The notes beneath the pieces were generated by a model. That model saw nothing but the letters and a program-made list of their open reading frames with translations, had not been told where the DNA came from and searched no databases. Made by a program: the position numbers and the translations under genes. DNA of 64,000 bases from Byssothecium circinans (Eukaryota; Ascomycota; Dothideomycetes; Pleosporales; Massarinaceae): positions 35,061-99,060 of the forward strand of contig ML976981.1 of the NCBI GenBank assembly GCA_010015675.1. Direction: 5' to 3'. Below, piece by piece: positions 1-12,824 of the stretch; position 1 is the first letter of the stretch; the number at the start of each line of letters is the position of its first letter.

Positions 1-1201
1 ATGCCAAACACAGTCCTCATCTCGTTCACGTCCGGCTTGTACTTGGGATCTATCTGGAGAACGAGGTACTTGCCGCCCTTCTTCTTCTTGAGGATATCCA
101 ATGCCTCATTAGAGTAGCCAGGGGCGATGACACCGTCTGAGACTTCGCGGCTGATAATCTTGGCGGTTGTCACATCGACGTCGTGTGAAAGAGCGATCAT
201 ATCGCCGAAGCTGGACATGCGGTCGGCGCCACGGGCTCTCGCATATGCCTGTGCCAATCCTGAGCTCTCGATACCCTCAATGTCGTCCACCATGTACACT
301 TTGCGCTCCTCCTCACTAAGGGGAACGGCGATAGCAGCACCTGCGGGAGAAACGTGCTTGAAGCTAGCAGCAGCTGGGGAGGAGAGGGCTTGGCTGAGCT
401 CCTGCACCAAGGGCCATGCATTCAAAGCATCCAGCAGATTTATATATCCGGGAGCACCGCAGAGCACCTTGAAGGGCAGCTGGGCGTCTGGGGTAAAGAC
501 AACGGCGGGCTTCTGGTGCGGGTTCGCACCGTATCGAAGGGGCAGTTGCTGCTCGCCGTCGCCGGCATACTTCTTGCGGAAGAAGCCCGAGATGGCGCTA
601 TCGTAGGCGGCCGTCTGCTCAAAGGCCTTGAGGGCATATTTTTGTCTGCTCTTCTCCGCGACCTCGCCGTGCTCCTTAAGCTCGGCCAAGAACTCGTGGT
701 AGTCCATCGGATCGCTGATGGTTGTGACACGGGCATGATTCTTCGCTGCGGCGCGGAGCAGCGTGACACCGCCGATGTCGATCTCCTCAACTGCCTCGGG
801 GATTGTGACGTTGATGCGCGCGACCGTGTCGGAAAAGGGGTACAGGTTGCACACGACGAAGTCGATCTTGTCGATGCTGTTCGCGGAGAGGTCCGAGTCG
901 TCGGCCTCGATGTCGCGGGCCAGGATGCCGCCGTGGACGGCTGGGTGGAGCGTCTTAACGCGGCCACCGAGCATTTCGGGAGCTTTTGTAATGGCAGAGA
1001 CATCTTCGACGGGGAAGTTCGCGTTGCGGATCATTTTGGCGGTGCCGCCGGAGGCCAGGAGGCGCACGTTGTTGTCGACGAGACCCTTGGCCAGGTCCAG
1101 CAGTCCCGTCTTATCATAGACGGACAGGATGGCTGTTCTGTTAGATGGTGTTTGTCCTAGACATAGACATCGGCACACGTACCCGTCTTTTGGCCGCCCA
1201 T
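1..1201 (-). CDS. ADE17: Bifunctional purine biosynthesis protein (AICAR transformylase / IMP cyclohydrolase), partial
   Basis: This gene catalyses the last two steps of de novo IMP synthesis in the cytosol: formylation of AICAR and closure to IMP. It is read from an ATG at 1201. Exon 1 is 19 nt (MGGQKT...), a 50-nt intron lies at 1133-1182, and the frame then stays open to base 1. The N-terminus ([39 protein letters not shown]) is the MGS-like IMP cyclohydrolase domain. The later part ([51 protein letters not shown]) is the transformylase domain, including the conserved KH segment. The C-terminal roughly one third lies outside the window. Yeast has two paralogues (ADE16/ADE17), and the symbol is chosen by family only. 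It is divergent from the Nudix gene at 1680. Confidence 0.95.
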
Positions 1202-1679
1202 TGTGAGTATGTGCAACGGTAGTGGAGTAGCGAAGGTACGAAGGATGGGCGCTGAGATGTAAGAAGAAGACTTTGGAGCCGTGAAGAAGGACTCTGAGTT
1301 GTGAGAAGAGAGGCCTGGGCATCAATAATAATGTCGAAACTGGCAAACAAAATTTCTGGCTGCCCCGCCGCACACACTGACGTCCCTCGCGACTGCCCCT
1401 CGCCCGATTCCGGCAGGGGCAAGGCTGCACATGAGGCGTGCCTACCCCGGAGATCGACCCACCGTCCTCACCACTGGCGGCACCTTCCGTGCTTCCCTAT
1501 GGGCCTGTGCATGACTCGTGCAGGAAACAACAGCAGCTGAGCAGCAGCATCGCAGCTTCTCTTGTCGACTACTCACTACTCATGCAGCCAATCAACTCCC
1601 ATCCCTAGTTCATGCCTCGGCTCTTGCGCTGTGACCTTCTGCTTCGCCGCACTAGCTTCGACCTGTTCAACTCCTCATC
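1202..1679. promoter_or_regulatory. Divergent intergenic region between ADE17 and the Nudix gene
   Basis: This 478-nt spacer separates two divergently transcribed starts, so it should hold both promoters and 5' leaders. It is pyrimidine-rich toward the Nudix start. I see no convincing ORF and no named operator. Confidence 0.4.
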
Positions 1680-3083
1680 ATGTCTTCCACAGGCACCGAA
1701 GGCCTCGTTGCGCACCTGAAAGATGTCCTGCTCGAACTGAACGCGCACCCCTACCCCGACGTCGCCAACCCTCCCGAGACGCCCAAGCGCGCCTCTGTCG
1801 CCCTCATCCTCCGCGTCCAGCCAAACTACTCACATTGGCCCGCCGTCCCAGAACAGCTGTCACACTTCCCCCCCCCGAGTCCAGCACAACAGCGGCGTCG
1901 ATCCTCGGTTGCATCACACACTGCTCACAAGCTTTCCTTCAAAGACATCATAGACACTTTCTTCGACCAAGATTGGGTGAAGCACGGCGATCCGGAATTG
2001 CTCTTCATAAAAAGAGCGACACGGATAGGCGACAAATGGAATGGCCACGTAGCCCTTCCAGGAGGAAAGAGGGACCCGGAAGATGAAGACGACCAGGTCA
2101 CTGCTATGCGTGAAGCTCTAGAGGAAGTCGGCATTGACCTCAGCTACAACAATGCAATTGCTGTGGGGAACCTGCCGCAGAGAGTTGTCACTACAAGCTG
2201 GGGCAAGGTGCCTTTGATGGTGCTCTGTCCTTATATCTACCTGCTAACTTCCCCAAACTATCCACCGCAATGCCTACAGCCCACCGAAGTAGCTTCAACA
2301 CATTGGGTGCCCCTTCGCGCCCTACAATCGTCTTCTCTCCGAACCCACGAGTATGCCGATGTGTCTGCCCGTCTTGCCCGGTCCGAGCTGGGGATAAAGC
2401 GCTGGTTCCTCCAAGCCATGCTCTCGAAGATGATGTTCGCAGCTATCCGCCTTGTGCCCGCCAACTCGACGTACTGCGCTACAATACCTGGCTTTATACC
2501 AGAAAGTGACACTCCGAAGGCGGGGGTGTTGGGGACAATACGTGCAGCGATCAGAGGACCAAACGACGGCGAGGCGACAAGGCAGCCACCACTACTACTC
2601 TGGGGGTTGACATTGGGTGTCGTCTCGGATTTGATCGAGCACTTACCCCCTCATAATGCTCTTGAACTCTGGACGTACCCAACATTCACGAATTGGGATG
2701 TGCGGTTTGTGATGTGGGCCTTGTCATACAGGTTCCGGAAACAGAAGGCACTGGAGATGCGCACGGTAGACGAGCCTACTACTACCGGCACGGTGCAGGA
2801 GGTCGCTGATCTACCTGGGGTGCAAGAAGAGTCGTTGCCTGAGGAAGAGGAGAGAGAAAAATACAAGCCTGGCGAAGTGGGCATTGCGGGTCTAGGCGTA
2901 GGTCGCAATTGGGGCCGTACAGGGCGTGCAAAGATGATCGCAAGAGGCGCAGCTGTTAACTCGATGCTTGAGGGATATTACCCCCTCGTAAGGAAAGCCG
3001 TGGCTACAGCGCTGGTCGGACGTATCGCTGTCGTTGCGCTGGTCGCCACATATTTATGGCGAACATATAGAGGAAGGCCATGA
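1680..3083 (+). CDS. Nudix hydrolase, CoA diphosphatase (NUDT7/8, PCD1) type, tail-anchored
   Basis: Uninterrupted 467-codon ORF starting MSSTGTEGL. The Nudix signature is at about residues 120-145: LPGGKRDPEDEDDQ followed by REALEEVGI. The spacing (GGKRDP...REAxEEVG) is that of the CoA pyrophosphatase subfamily, which hydrolyses CoA or acyl-CoA to phosphopantetheine and 3',5'-ADP, often in peroxisomes or mitochondria. The protein is longer than the usual 220-340 aa. It has a long C-terminal extension with an acidic stretch (about 385-400) and ends in a hydrophobic helix (VATALVGRIAVVALVATYLW) followed by basic residues, which predicts a tail-anchored membrane protein. CoA specificity is inferred from the motif. 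It converges with the LtrA gene, with only 57 nt between stop codons. Confidence 0.85.
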   Translation: MSSTGTEGLVAHLKDVLLELNAHPYPDVANPPETPKRASVALILRVQPNYSHWPAVPEQLSHFPPPSPAQQRRRSSVASHTAHKLSFKDIIDTFFDQDWVKHGDPELLFIKRATRIGDKWNGHVALPGGKRDPEDEDDQVTAMREALEEVGIDLSYNNAIAVGNLPQRVVTTSWGKVPLMVLCPYIYLLTSPNYPPQCLQPTEVASTHWVPLRALQSSSLRTHEYADVSARLARSELGIKRWFLQAMLSKMMFAAIRLVPANSTYCATIPGFIPESDTPKAGVLGTIRAAIRGPNDGEATRQPPLLLWGLTLGVVSDLIEHLPPHNALELWTYPTFTNWDVRFVMWALSYRFRKQKALEMRTVDEPTTTGTVQEVADLPGVQEESLPEEEEREKYKPGEVGIAGLGVGRNWGRTGRAKMIARGAAVNSMLEGYYPLVRKAVATALVGRIAVVALVATYLWRTYRGRP

Positions 3084-3140
3084 ACATCGTCGTCGCTGCT
3101 ATATCATATCTAGACAATCTATCTATGTTAAAGAGAAGTT

Positions 3141-5272
3141 TTACACCTGTCCCGAAACACCGACCTCACCCTTCTCTCTTTTCGAAATATCCTCCACGTT
3201 TCGCACACTACCCTCGCCCACACTCTTCGCCAACTCCTCCTTCCTCACCGCCTGAGCGTCATAGCTCGCCTTGTCCCTACGGCATTTTTTGTCAAAGAAA
3301 ATACTGTCTCCCGTACAGCTCGCACCATAGAGTTCCAACCCCAACACAGCAGTGATCAACCCCGTCGTCGTACCTATCAGCTGAAGGGAATCGAGATGGG
3401 CAAGGGGCAAGCAAAGTATAGCAATAGCGACAGCGACGCGGAAGAGGAGACGTGTAGGTTTCTGTAGACGTTCATGTGGAATCTTCTTGTGTTGGTGGGA
3501 AAATGCGATCAGAGACATGCAGAGGAGAGAGATACTGAGACCAGCACAGTAAAACCATCGGAGACCGTCGGAGATGTGATCTTCAGAGCGCGGGATGAAG
3601 GTTTCGTAGAGGCTCTCGACAGGCGTGTCGGCACAATCGTGGGCGCGGACGAGGACGGCGAGGGCGGAGGCACTCAGTACAAAGGCCATGATAAAGGGGA
3701 GGTGGAACGTGAACCAGACGAGTGCTAGATGGTTTGGTCAGTCCTGTCTCCATTCTAGAGGAACAGTGAGAAGATCCTTACCAGAAGAGACATGGCGGCG
3801 GATGGCGTGGGTGTGCAGGTTGAAGCTATCAATCTCAAAGTACAGCCAGTTGAAGGTAAAAGCCTGGATCAGGCCCAGCACGGCCTTGCCAAAGAAGGCA
3901 TTGATGCCAAACTCGGCACTGCTCTGGTACAAGATGCCAAGCACGCAAGAACCAAACACAAGCGTGACGAACGCGCTCGTTCTCTCAATCCGGTGCTCGA
4001 TGTTCGCTCCCGGGCTGAACTCGAACGTCTTCTTCGCCCACTTGTCGAAACGATCCGGCAGAAAACTCCATGGTCGCTGGACGGTCATGAGTAAGGATTG
4101 TCCAAAGCAGTCGAAGAACAAGGCTGGCCAGATCAACCCTTGCCTAGCCGGCTCCTCGACATGAATAGATCCGATCCAGAATGCAGCGGGGATGACATTG
4201 ACGATGCCGTGTCCGATCATCACGGACCGAACCATGGGGATACTATATCCATACCAAAACAAGCTGACGGCTATGAACAGACGCGCAGCCAGGTAGAAAG
4301 CCACTAGCGGAGTATACGTATGTTTAAAGGCGTCGGCCATATTCGTTGTGAAGCCTAGAAGGCAGGTGAGGATGAAGAGTACAGAGAGCCGTCGCAGAAT
4401 GTCGTCAGTATCGAACCAGGCGATCAACAAGGAGATATCGCTCCAGAACTTCCAGCCCATGACAAAAGTAATAGCGAAGTGAACAAGCGCTTCACCGGTT
4501 GGGTGTTCAGCGGCATTGTCGCCGGTTATGGCGATGATGCCAACGTAGAACAGATCGATGAAGAGTTCGTAGCTCGCCACTTCCTGTGCCTCCCTCGCTC
4601 GCCACAAAAGTCCCTTGTGGAAGTACTGTCGCACGATCGGTCTCTGATAGAACCGCATCGTTGTTCCTAGTTTGCGCTCCGTGTTCCATGTCTCTTTGTG
4701 GAAAGCCTCAGAGTCTTGGAGAGAATTGGTGCTGGAGTCTGGATCTGAGCCAGAGCCTTTGGTACGCAGATGGGCAGAGTATCCGTACTTCGAGAAGCTG
4801 GCGTCGAGTTGGACGGCGTGCGAGGTTACCTGATGGAGTTCGCGAGAGAGGTTGTCGAGTTCGCGGAACGTACGCTCGAATTCTTCGGCGAGGTCACCAT
4901 GTTCTTCCCTCAGTGTTTTGTGGCGGTTGGAATGGTGGTTGTGAGTGTCCCGGAGTGCTTCGATCTGGTAATCATGTCAACTATCAGTCAAGTCAATACT
5001 TCTAGATCAAAACATACATGCTCAGGAGAGCCGTGTAGAACAAGATCGAATGCACCCTCGTTCTCAGTCTCTGTGAGCGTCTTGTGCAGGGCTTGAGCTT
5101 CTTCCGGCGAGCTAGCAATATGCACTTTTCTCCCATCAGGCCGGAGAAAATGTCGTAATCTCCTTCCCGTATGGTTGAAATGATGACGGTGTTCGTTTGG
5201 AGAATTCGTCGCAGGAATCGCAGCTCCGAGTGACCCACCTGAATCCACGAGCGGATGTGGGGTCGAAGACAT
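3141..5272 (-). CDS. LtrA-family (low temperature requirement) multi-pass membrane protein
   Basis: Three exons (5272-5018, 4964-3782, 3724-3141) with introns of 53 and 57 nt give 673 aa. The start MSSTPHPLVDSGG is chosen because upstream in-frame residues look non-coding. The first ~200 residues are hydrophilic and coiled-coil-like (EEHGDLAEEFERTFRELDNL). The LtrA membrane domain follows, with the family hallmark ASYELFIDLFYVGIIA and about ten hydrophobic helices, and a basic cytosolic tail. LtrA was named from Listeria. The fungal proteins are common but of unknown activity, possibly transport. The ORF visible to 3689 starts inside exon 3, and the true upstream joint is ...HVSS|ALVWFTFHLPFIM. 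Confidence 0.85.
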
Positions 5273-5997
5273 CTTGAACCAGCTGTATCCGATGCTCTTG
5301 CAGAGCAATCAAGCTCTTGGAATCTTCTCGATATCTTCGATGCACCCGCTCAAGTACCAACACGAAGTACTGACAATTTCAAGACAAACTCGAAAACTGC
5401 ATCTCGCACAAGACGCTCGAATATATATCCAGGATCTGGAGAGCACAGCTGTGATTTACTAACCCCATCATAGATAGTTTGCATACCTTGTTGCAGCTTG
5501 GCAGAAACTATGATTGGGTACCAGATATTTGATGAGGTGAGTAAGCCATGGTCAGCACTGGAACGAGTTTGGCGTGGGGCCGAAACATCGCTACTACCGC
5601 CCAAGCTCCTCCACATTTCTCAAAGCCATAGAAGGGGAAAGAGACCTGTGCTCTTGAGGCTGAGTCGCGCAGATGGAAGTCCCGAGCGGAGATCCGAGTA
5701 CAAGTTCGGCGTGGATGAAGGAATCCGAAAGTATCCGAACTCTTAAACCGACTACGTTCTATGTAATTAATGTTCAAAGTCTGCAGGGACGATTTCACTC
5801 CATAGAAGCTGAACAGGTCTGAAACGATAAGAAAGAACTAATTGCACCCTCATGCTGGTCCCCACTGACTTGTATGTTGAAACAAGAAATACATACACCA
5901 CCTTCCCGTTCGTTACTTTATTACAGCCACGCATGTTGAATGCGGTTGGTCCATGTGTTTTTAGAAGAACACTCGCACTACGTACCTTACTCAAAGA
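5273..5997. other. Intergenic region upstream of the LtrA gene
   Basis: This stretch holds the 5' leader and promoter of the LtrA gene and the 3' end of the antiporter gene (both minus strand). Several short ORFs of 75-96 codons lie here on both strands, but none resembles a known family or has good codon structure. I see no gene. Confidence 0.4.
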
Positions 5998-7973
5998 CTA
6001 CTCATCCGGGTAGCGAATAGTCCTGTGAGCGACGTGAGTAGGCTCAGATTGCTCGGGTTGCTGACCATCATTAGACGAGGGCGGAGTGCCCTGAGATTCT
6101 GCCGGCTCATTCTTGGCCGAGTTGGAAACCGACGTTGCCATGTTAGACAAAGGTAGTGCAGAGTCGGCCGTTTCCTGTCCGTGACTAGAGTTGGGCCTTG
6201 AACGAATGGCAGAACGGCCGATTCGACGTACGTGTTGTGGAAGCGTATTAGTCAGACCGCTCGTTCCTGGACGTCGGCGCAAGCCACCATCAGTCTCTGG
6301 ATCCTCCCCAGCATGCTCTAGGACGTGAAACGGCTCTGGACTATCCTCTCTTCTTGTGGACATCATGCGCGAAAGGCTCCTTGGAAGCCAAAACCCAAGT
6401 TTTCCCATAGGGATACTTAAACCATGGATGACCTACAGCCGTTAGATTTAGAATATTAAGGTGCACAAATGCGTAGACCTACAATGCTGCAGATGACAAG
6501 GAACCAAACTACCACATACACTACTTCCATGAGGTATTCCGCATCAGGTCGGACTGCGCCATCAACAGTAATCCCGCGGAGGAACTCTAAGGTAATATAA
6601 AGGTAGAACACGGCACTGACACCAATGGGACCGAAGAAGCCGACATATATTGCTTGTCTAGGTTGCTCAATCTGATGGATCTGCTTGTGCATAGCGAGCA
6701 CTATCGGAGGGCGCCGCAGTAGGAGTACCAAGATACCGAGGAAGATGAGACGATATATGGGAATCACGGAATTGTGAGCAAACTCAGCCCAAGGACATAC
6801 GGCTCCTATAGTGACGTGTTAGGCGCAATCGGCGAATGTGACTAGGATGCACGTACCGAACCACATGAAGATGGAGACGTTCAGTAGCATATCAATGGTG
6901 GGCTGGAAGCTGTCGTCCATAGTTTCGAGCCGAAACCAGTCGCTAGACTTGTTAGTCGCGTTGAATTGCGTAAATTTTGCATGCGTTCTTTAACTTACTC
7001 CCATGTAAATGTGTTTCCAGCTATGAAGCAAGCAAGGACATCATCTGACCCGATCATGCCTACTGTGCCAACGATGAACAGCTAGAATATGATTTTAGCG
7101 GTGTATCTTTCTCCTCCACTGTAGCGAACTTACTGCTAATGCGATTGCGAAGACCAGAAACGATTCTTTATCAACGTAGTTCCTCTCCTCTGCCCAGTGG
7201 AGGAGCTCTTTGGCAATCCAACCGACTAATGCCCCATAGACGATACTGAGGATAATGGTGTAACCCCATGTCTCCCCAAACCAAGCACCTATTGCATTCG
7301 CTGAGCTGTGATCCTGGCCAGCGCCACCAAAGCCAGTATGCTGGATCAGGTAGAGTGGCAGGAAAAGGAATGGATAGCCTAAGCCATCGTTCGCTCCTGA
7401 TTCGGCGATGATGATGTTTTGTAGATCTTTGGGTATGTTCTTGTCGGCGAACCTACCCTTGACGATGGAGTTAGAGAGCACAGGATCGGTCGGGGTCACA
7501 CAAGCTCCTACTGCTAGGGCTTGGAGAAAACTAATATGTGGCACAAAGGCAAAGACCAGAAGGCTAGTGACAAGCCACATGATGGTCATCCCCGGACCAA
7601 GTAGGAGGGCTAGGCTTCTCCATTCTGTCTTCAGATATTTGGATGGTAGCTGTACCCCTGCGAGCACGAGCTGAACTCCCAGGACGAGTCTAGAGAAATA
7701 CAGGGTAATCTCTGCAAGAACTTCAGGATCTCCCAAAGCATATTCCTCCGGCCGCAACAGATTCGTCGCATGCGGGGAGAAGATGAGTCCAGCAACAAGC
7801 GATATCACTGGCATAGCTTAGCTCGGGTGATGTCGGGCGCTAACCGACTACTCACATGCTTCGGAAAGATAGTATCTCTCTTTGCAGAGATATGATACCA
7901 AGCCAAATATTGACACAAAGCCTCCGAGCGTAGCGCAAACGATGTTGAAGTTGACTACTGCTAGTGTTGGCAT
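5998..7973 (-). CDS. Plasma-membrane Na+/H+ antiporter (Nha1/Sod2 type)
   Basis: Six exons (7973-7856, 7807-7134, 7081-6999, 6942-6857, 6805-6483, 6432-5998) sum to 1719 nt, or 572 aa. Na+ or K+ exchange for H+ supports salt tolerance and pH homeostasis. About 12 hydrophobic helices can be followed. Diagnostic segments are VGACVTPTDPVLSNSIVKG and ESGANDGLGYPF; the latter corresponds to the ND/DD ion-binding motif of CPA1 antiporters in Nha1. The hydrophilic C-tail is only about 140 residues and is Ser/Pro/Gln-rich, much shorter than the several hundred residues of yeast Nha1. The first intron acceptor is ambiguous (7808 or 7817), because both keep the frame. Confidence 0.88.
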
Positions 7974-10216
7974 CTTCGCAGTTTCCAATGAGGAAGTGGA
8001 TTGAGGAAGAAAGCTAGAATTGGTTGCGGGTTATCAGAAGACCGGCTTGACCTGTATATGGTGTCAGGGTATTGTGAAATGCGTTCTCCGACTTTTGCGA
8101 TGGACGTTGATCTGGAGGTAGCGTCCGAATTCTGATAATGTTATTGAATCATTGGTAACGTGAAGATTGGAGACTGCAGCCTGCAGGGACGCCAGCTTGA
8201 AGGTGATAGATCCAGGAGATATACTTTTCAATGAGTTTGCTGGAAGCTCGGGTAGGCGCAACAGTTGTGTAGCGGTCTGTTTGTTCATCATGGAGTTGTC
8301 AATCTTTCGAGCCGAATGATTTGGCGCCTTGGCGCGGAGACCTTGTATTGTCACGTCATCACACGGCAGCTTGCAGTAGTCGGGTGTTGACATGTGTACT
8401 GCGCAGCTGAGTTGTCGGTAAACAGCAAATCAAACGAGAGACCGATGTTGTTTCTTGAATAGACAGCAGACTACATATGTAAATGTAAAGGGATGAAGGG
8501 ATACCAGCTGACACTAAAGATAGACGACCTTGGAACCCTTGAAGCAAAAAGGTGGATATCATTGTGTTGACGCTCATCCAAATGCCATGTAGTTGACAAA
8601 CGTAGAACAGAACTGCTATTTCAGATGAGAGGATATGTAATGCTCTATGTGCGGCTTGGAATTGGTCCGGTACTCCAACTCGTGCTACTCAATGAGACAT
8701 CTGGAAGATCTCTTGCCATCCTGTCACGAGCAAATTTCCGTGTTGACTAGCTTCAGCATGTGAAGCTCGCCTCTTCTGCAATATCAATACAGGATCCCAT
8801 GGTAGCCAAACTCTAGTACCGGATGTTTGGCGTGGTCCTGGAAGCGTCCGTATTGGACGGATAGCCCTCTTGCTGCCGTGGTGTCAGTAAGCTAAAGCGT
8901 AGTTTTGGCAGTGGCAAGTTCTACCCCGCCATTATTATTACGGAGTGAGAGTCTTGAGGAAGCGAGCATAACACAATCACTGTCGACGTTCCAGGACGGA
9001 GTACATCAGCACTCTTGAGCAGAAGGGTCGCTTCGCTGCCTCGCTTCAATGTTGCCCCACGTCGGCAGAAATTCATCTAATCGTATCAATCTAGAGGCTA
9101 GTCCGACATTGGCTAGCGCCGCTGATCGGAAGACCCTGCATCCATTTTTCGCACTGGCGATTGGCATGCCCCTTGCGAATCAGTGGAAGAGCATTGCCCA
9201 TGCACAAGTCGTCGGGCGTCGAGTGCGGCGGCCGGAATGCCAAATGATAGCTGTCGTTGATCAATTGCAATCAACTGCAGACGTTTCTCTGTTTGTTGAT
9301 ATCTCTGCGCATGCGCAATGGCGGGCTAGAGCTGGCCGAGGCTCTCTGTTGATCCTTCTCGTCGGCCGGGGCAGGGCCAGTCGTCTACAAATTGTAGCTA
9401 GCTACTATGTGGGCGATATGCGACGTGACGGTCGAACGCAAAGAGCGGTCTGCTTTGAAAACCTTCCTCCTTGGACATGCGCCAAGTGGAGGGCGTGGGG
9501 ATCGTCCAGGAATTCCAGAGTCCCTACCGCAAGTACTTGGGCGAGGAGCGAATGGGCGGGCTCCCGATTCGACCCTGTTGTCGCGGCCTCGCCCATCGGC
9601 GCCGGTCGCGACATCCTGGGCCGCCTATGCCGGACGCAGATGCAAGAGTCCAGTGCGGTGGCAATGGATAGCAACAGGCCGACGCTGGACAGGCGGGTTT
9701 GCCGGCGTGGAGCTGGAGGCGGAGGCAGAAGGGCAGAAGGGGTGTGAGATGTTGGCATGCTGACATGCTGCAAGACTGCAAGTTGTGCCTGGCCGTTTTC
9801 CTCTAGGCTCTAGCGTACTTGCACCCCCGGTCCTCGGCTTCTCGAACCTCTGGACCCTAAGACAGACCCTTTCGTTTCTGTGAAGTGAAATTTCATAGTG
9901 CCACCGCCCTGACCGCCTCGAGCCTTTAAAACCTTCGCTTCCCGCACCTACTTGCTGGCCGTGTGCAATCTTTCGCTCTCCTCCTCGTCTCTCCCGTTCA
10001 ATTGACTGCGAGCGTCTCCAGCTCCGCCCGCCAATCCCACCTTTCCTCTCTCCCCGTCTCCTCAACAAACGGGGCCACGCCTCAACAAGAGAGTGATCCT
10101 CTCAGCGTCCCCACCGCCAGTCGCCCACGCTGCTGTCGCTCCCTGTGTCCTTCATTTGTATCTTTTGCAATCACTCAGCTCGGTTTTGCTGCAATTGTCC
10201 CATTTTTGCTCCCACC
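7974..10216. other. 2.2-kb intergenic region between antiporter and desaturase genes
   Basis: Divergent spacer containing the promoters of the antiporter (leftward) and the desaturase (rightward). From about 9920 to 10216 it is strongly CT-rich, as expected for the leader of a highly expressed fungal gene. A 232-codon ORF at 9049-9747 and several others overlap on both strands, but none has recognisable motifs, so I do not call genes. Confidence 0.35.
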
Positions 10217-11751
10217 ATGGCCACCACAGCACGACCCCAGAATCCCGTCCTGAGGAGGACCGTCACCTCGGACACGGCTGCGTCTTCGACCGCCAACTCG
10301 GTGACCGTCTCGCCTATCGACTCGCCTGCCGGTTCCGCCTCGAACACGTCGCTGTCCTCGCTTGGATCGACCGATGATGTCAAGAACGCCCGTGGCACCA
10401 TGCTCAACACGTACGGCGCCGAGTTTGATATTCCCGACTACACCATCAAGCAGATCCGCGATGCCATTCCCGCCCACTGCTACGAGCGCTCTGGCCTGAG
10501 GGGCCTCGGCTATGTTGCCCGCGATCTCGCGTCGTTGGCAGCCACCTTCTACTTGTTCCACAACTATGTGACTCCCGAGACCGTTCCCTCGATGCCCATC
10601 AGGGCCACGTTGTGGGCTGGATACACTGTGCTGCAGGGTTTCTTCGGGACTGGCCTCTGGATTCTTGCCCACGAGTGTGGTCACCAAGCCTTCTCTCCCT
10701 CCAAGGTGCTCAATGACACCGTGGGCTGGATCTGCCACTCCCTACTGCTTGTACCCTACTTCTCCTGGAAGATCTCCCACGGCAAGCACCACAAGGCCAC
10801 CGGCAACATGGAGCGCGATATGGTCCACCTTCCCAAGACGAGGGAGACGTATGCGACGCGCGTCGGCAGGTTCGTGCATGAGCTCCACGAGCTGACCGAG
10901 GAGACTCCCATTGCTACCGCCATCCACATGTTCGGCCAACAGATCGGCGGCTGGCCTGCCTATCTCCTCATGAACGTCACCGGCCACAACAACCATGACC
11001 GCCAGCCCGAAGGCAAAGGCACCGGAAAGAAGAACGGTTTCATGACGGGTGTCAACCACTTCAACCCCTCCAGCCCGTTGTATGAGAAGAAGGACGAGCA
11101 CCTCATCCTCCTCAGCGACCTTGGTCTCGCCATCGTCGTCGCTGCACTGTATTTTATCGGCAAGAACTTCGGCTGGGCCAATCTCTTCGTCTGGTACATC
11201 ATCCCGTATCTGTGGGTTAACCACTGGCTCGGTAAGTCTCTGTCATTGAACTCGATGGATGCAGCTAACGGAACGTAGTTGCCATTACCTACCTACAGCA
11301 CACTGACCCCACCCTTCCCCACTACGATGCCCAGACCTGGACCTACACTCGTGGTGCTGCTGCCACGATCGACCGTGAATTTGGCTTCATTGGCCGTACT
11401 CTTCTCCACGGTATCGTCGAGACCCACGTCCTTCACCACTACGTCTCTACCATTCCCTTTTACCACGCCGACGAGGCCACCGAGGCCATCAAGAAGGTTA
11501 TGGGCAAGCACTACCGTGCGGATACCGCGGGTGGTCCTCTGGGGTTCCTGTCCGCTCTCTGGACGGTCGCTCGCTGGTGCCAATGGGTCGAGCCCAGCGA
11601 GGGTGCCCAAGGTGAGGGCAAAGGTGTCTTGTTCTATCGCAATAGGAACGGGCTCGGGACGAAGCCCATGGTGATTGCGGCACCGGCTGCGAAGATGACG
11701 GCTGGAAAGGCCGCAAAGATGGAGATTGGCGCCGAGAGCGACAGCGAGTAA
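10217..11751 (+). CDS. Delta-12 (oleate) fatty acid desaturase
   Basis: Two exons (10217-11231, 11279-11751) give 495 aa. The start ATG has an excellent context (CCACCATGGC), and upstream in-frame residues are ignored. The protein is an ER membrane di-iron enzyme that introduces the second double bond into oleate to make linoleate. The three histidine boxes are present: HECGH (about 151-155), HGKHH (about 188-192) and HVLHH (about 387-391). Hydrophobic pairs lie between the boxes. The N-terminus is Ser/Thr-rich and the C-terminus basic then acidic. The intron splits a Val codon (HWL|VAITYLQH). An omega-3 (delta-15) desaturase would share these boxes; the HVLHH context and length fit delta-12 better, but regioselectivity cannot be proven here. 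Confidence 0.92.
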
Positions 11752-12824
11752 TGTACTGTCATGATTGTTACGCTCTAGACGACAACATACCTGTACGATG
11801 CCAGGGTGGTAACTGCATCTGGGGAGGAATTTCTTGAGTGCATTGCCCTGCGTACGATGCGAGGGCCTATAATTATCTTGGTTGCTTCCCCTTCGGTTCG
11901 AGGATTGCTCGTTGCGGATATGTCAGACGACCTTTCCCCGCCATCGTTTGTCGAGCATTTGTTTGTAGAGATTTGGCACTATAGAGTAGACGAACAAAAG
12001 CAACTTGGAAACTTTCAAAAAACATGTTGTAATCCACGACAGACAAGCTGTGACGTGCCCTTTACATAAAGTATGTCTGGTGCTACCGGTACGCCCCTCG
12101 GCGCGATCAAGCCTCTCGTGCCTGTTTTCCGCTGCGGAGCTTGGGCATTGCGGGGAAACGCAGACCGGCCCGCGGTGCCAACCAATTGAAGCTTTTGTGG
12201 ATTATACTCGAACCACCTTGTTCAAGGTTGCTGTCAATGTGAAGGTGTGTGTGTTTTGGCTGATTGGACTCTGGTGTGGTTGGCGGTGTGGGCGGGGGAG
12301 ACGTAATTGGGCTAGGCACCATCTCATGTGAGGGGAGGTCGACGGGAGGTAGCATCAGACAGGAAGGGGTTAACGCAGTGACAGAGGGGGATGGACTGTG
12401 GGCAGCTGGCAGTAGGAAGTAGGCAGTAGGCATGGAAGATGAAGCTCGTACGGAGCTTGAGGTATGTAGCGGCGTTGGTAAGGAACAAGATATCATCGAA
12501 AATCTCATCAGCTCCAGCTACGACGCACGGTGAGTCGTGCTCTAGAGAAGATTGTAGAGGACGAAATGGACCACACACACTGCCCTCGCGAGCGCGAGCA
12601 GCGTGCCCAAGTCGCCTACAATAAGATCTTCACAGAATGAGTTGCCGACCAGACTGTGGCCGGGCGACGAGAACTTATACTTCGTGGGCGATTTTCAGGC
12701 TGAGTCAGCGGCCCAATCACGGCAGCGATTATGCGCATGGCTTGGCAAGAGCTCCAAAGTACCAAAGTCGACCATTGGAGACCTCACGACGCCATCGATC
12801 ACGTCCCATTGCTCTCGCCACAAC
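11752..12824. other. Intergenic region between desaturase and complex I 78-kDa gene
   Basis: Carries the 3' UTR of the desaturase and the promoter of the downstream gene. Short direct repeats (GGCAGTAGGAAGTAGGCAGTAGG) occur near 12408-12432. I see no gene. Confidence 0.35.

Noticed and set aside
354..1160. 268-codon plus-strand ORF opposite ADE17
   Set aside because: It is antisense to well-conserved ATIC coding sequence; its protein is low complexity and matches no family.
9049..9747. 232-codon plus-strand ORF upstream of the desaturase
   Set aside because: No motif, many competing overlapping ORFs on both strands, and it lies in a likely promoter/leader region.
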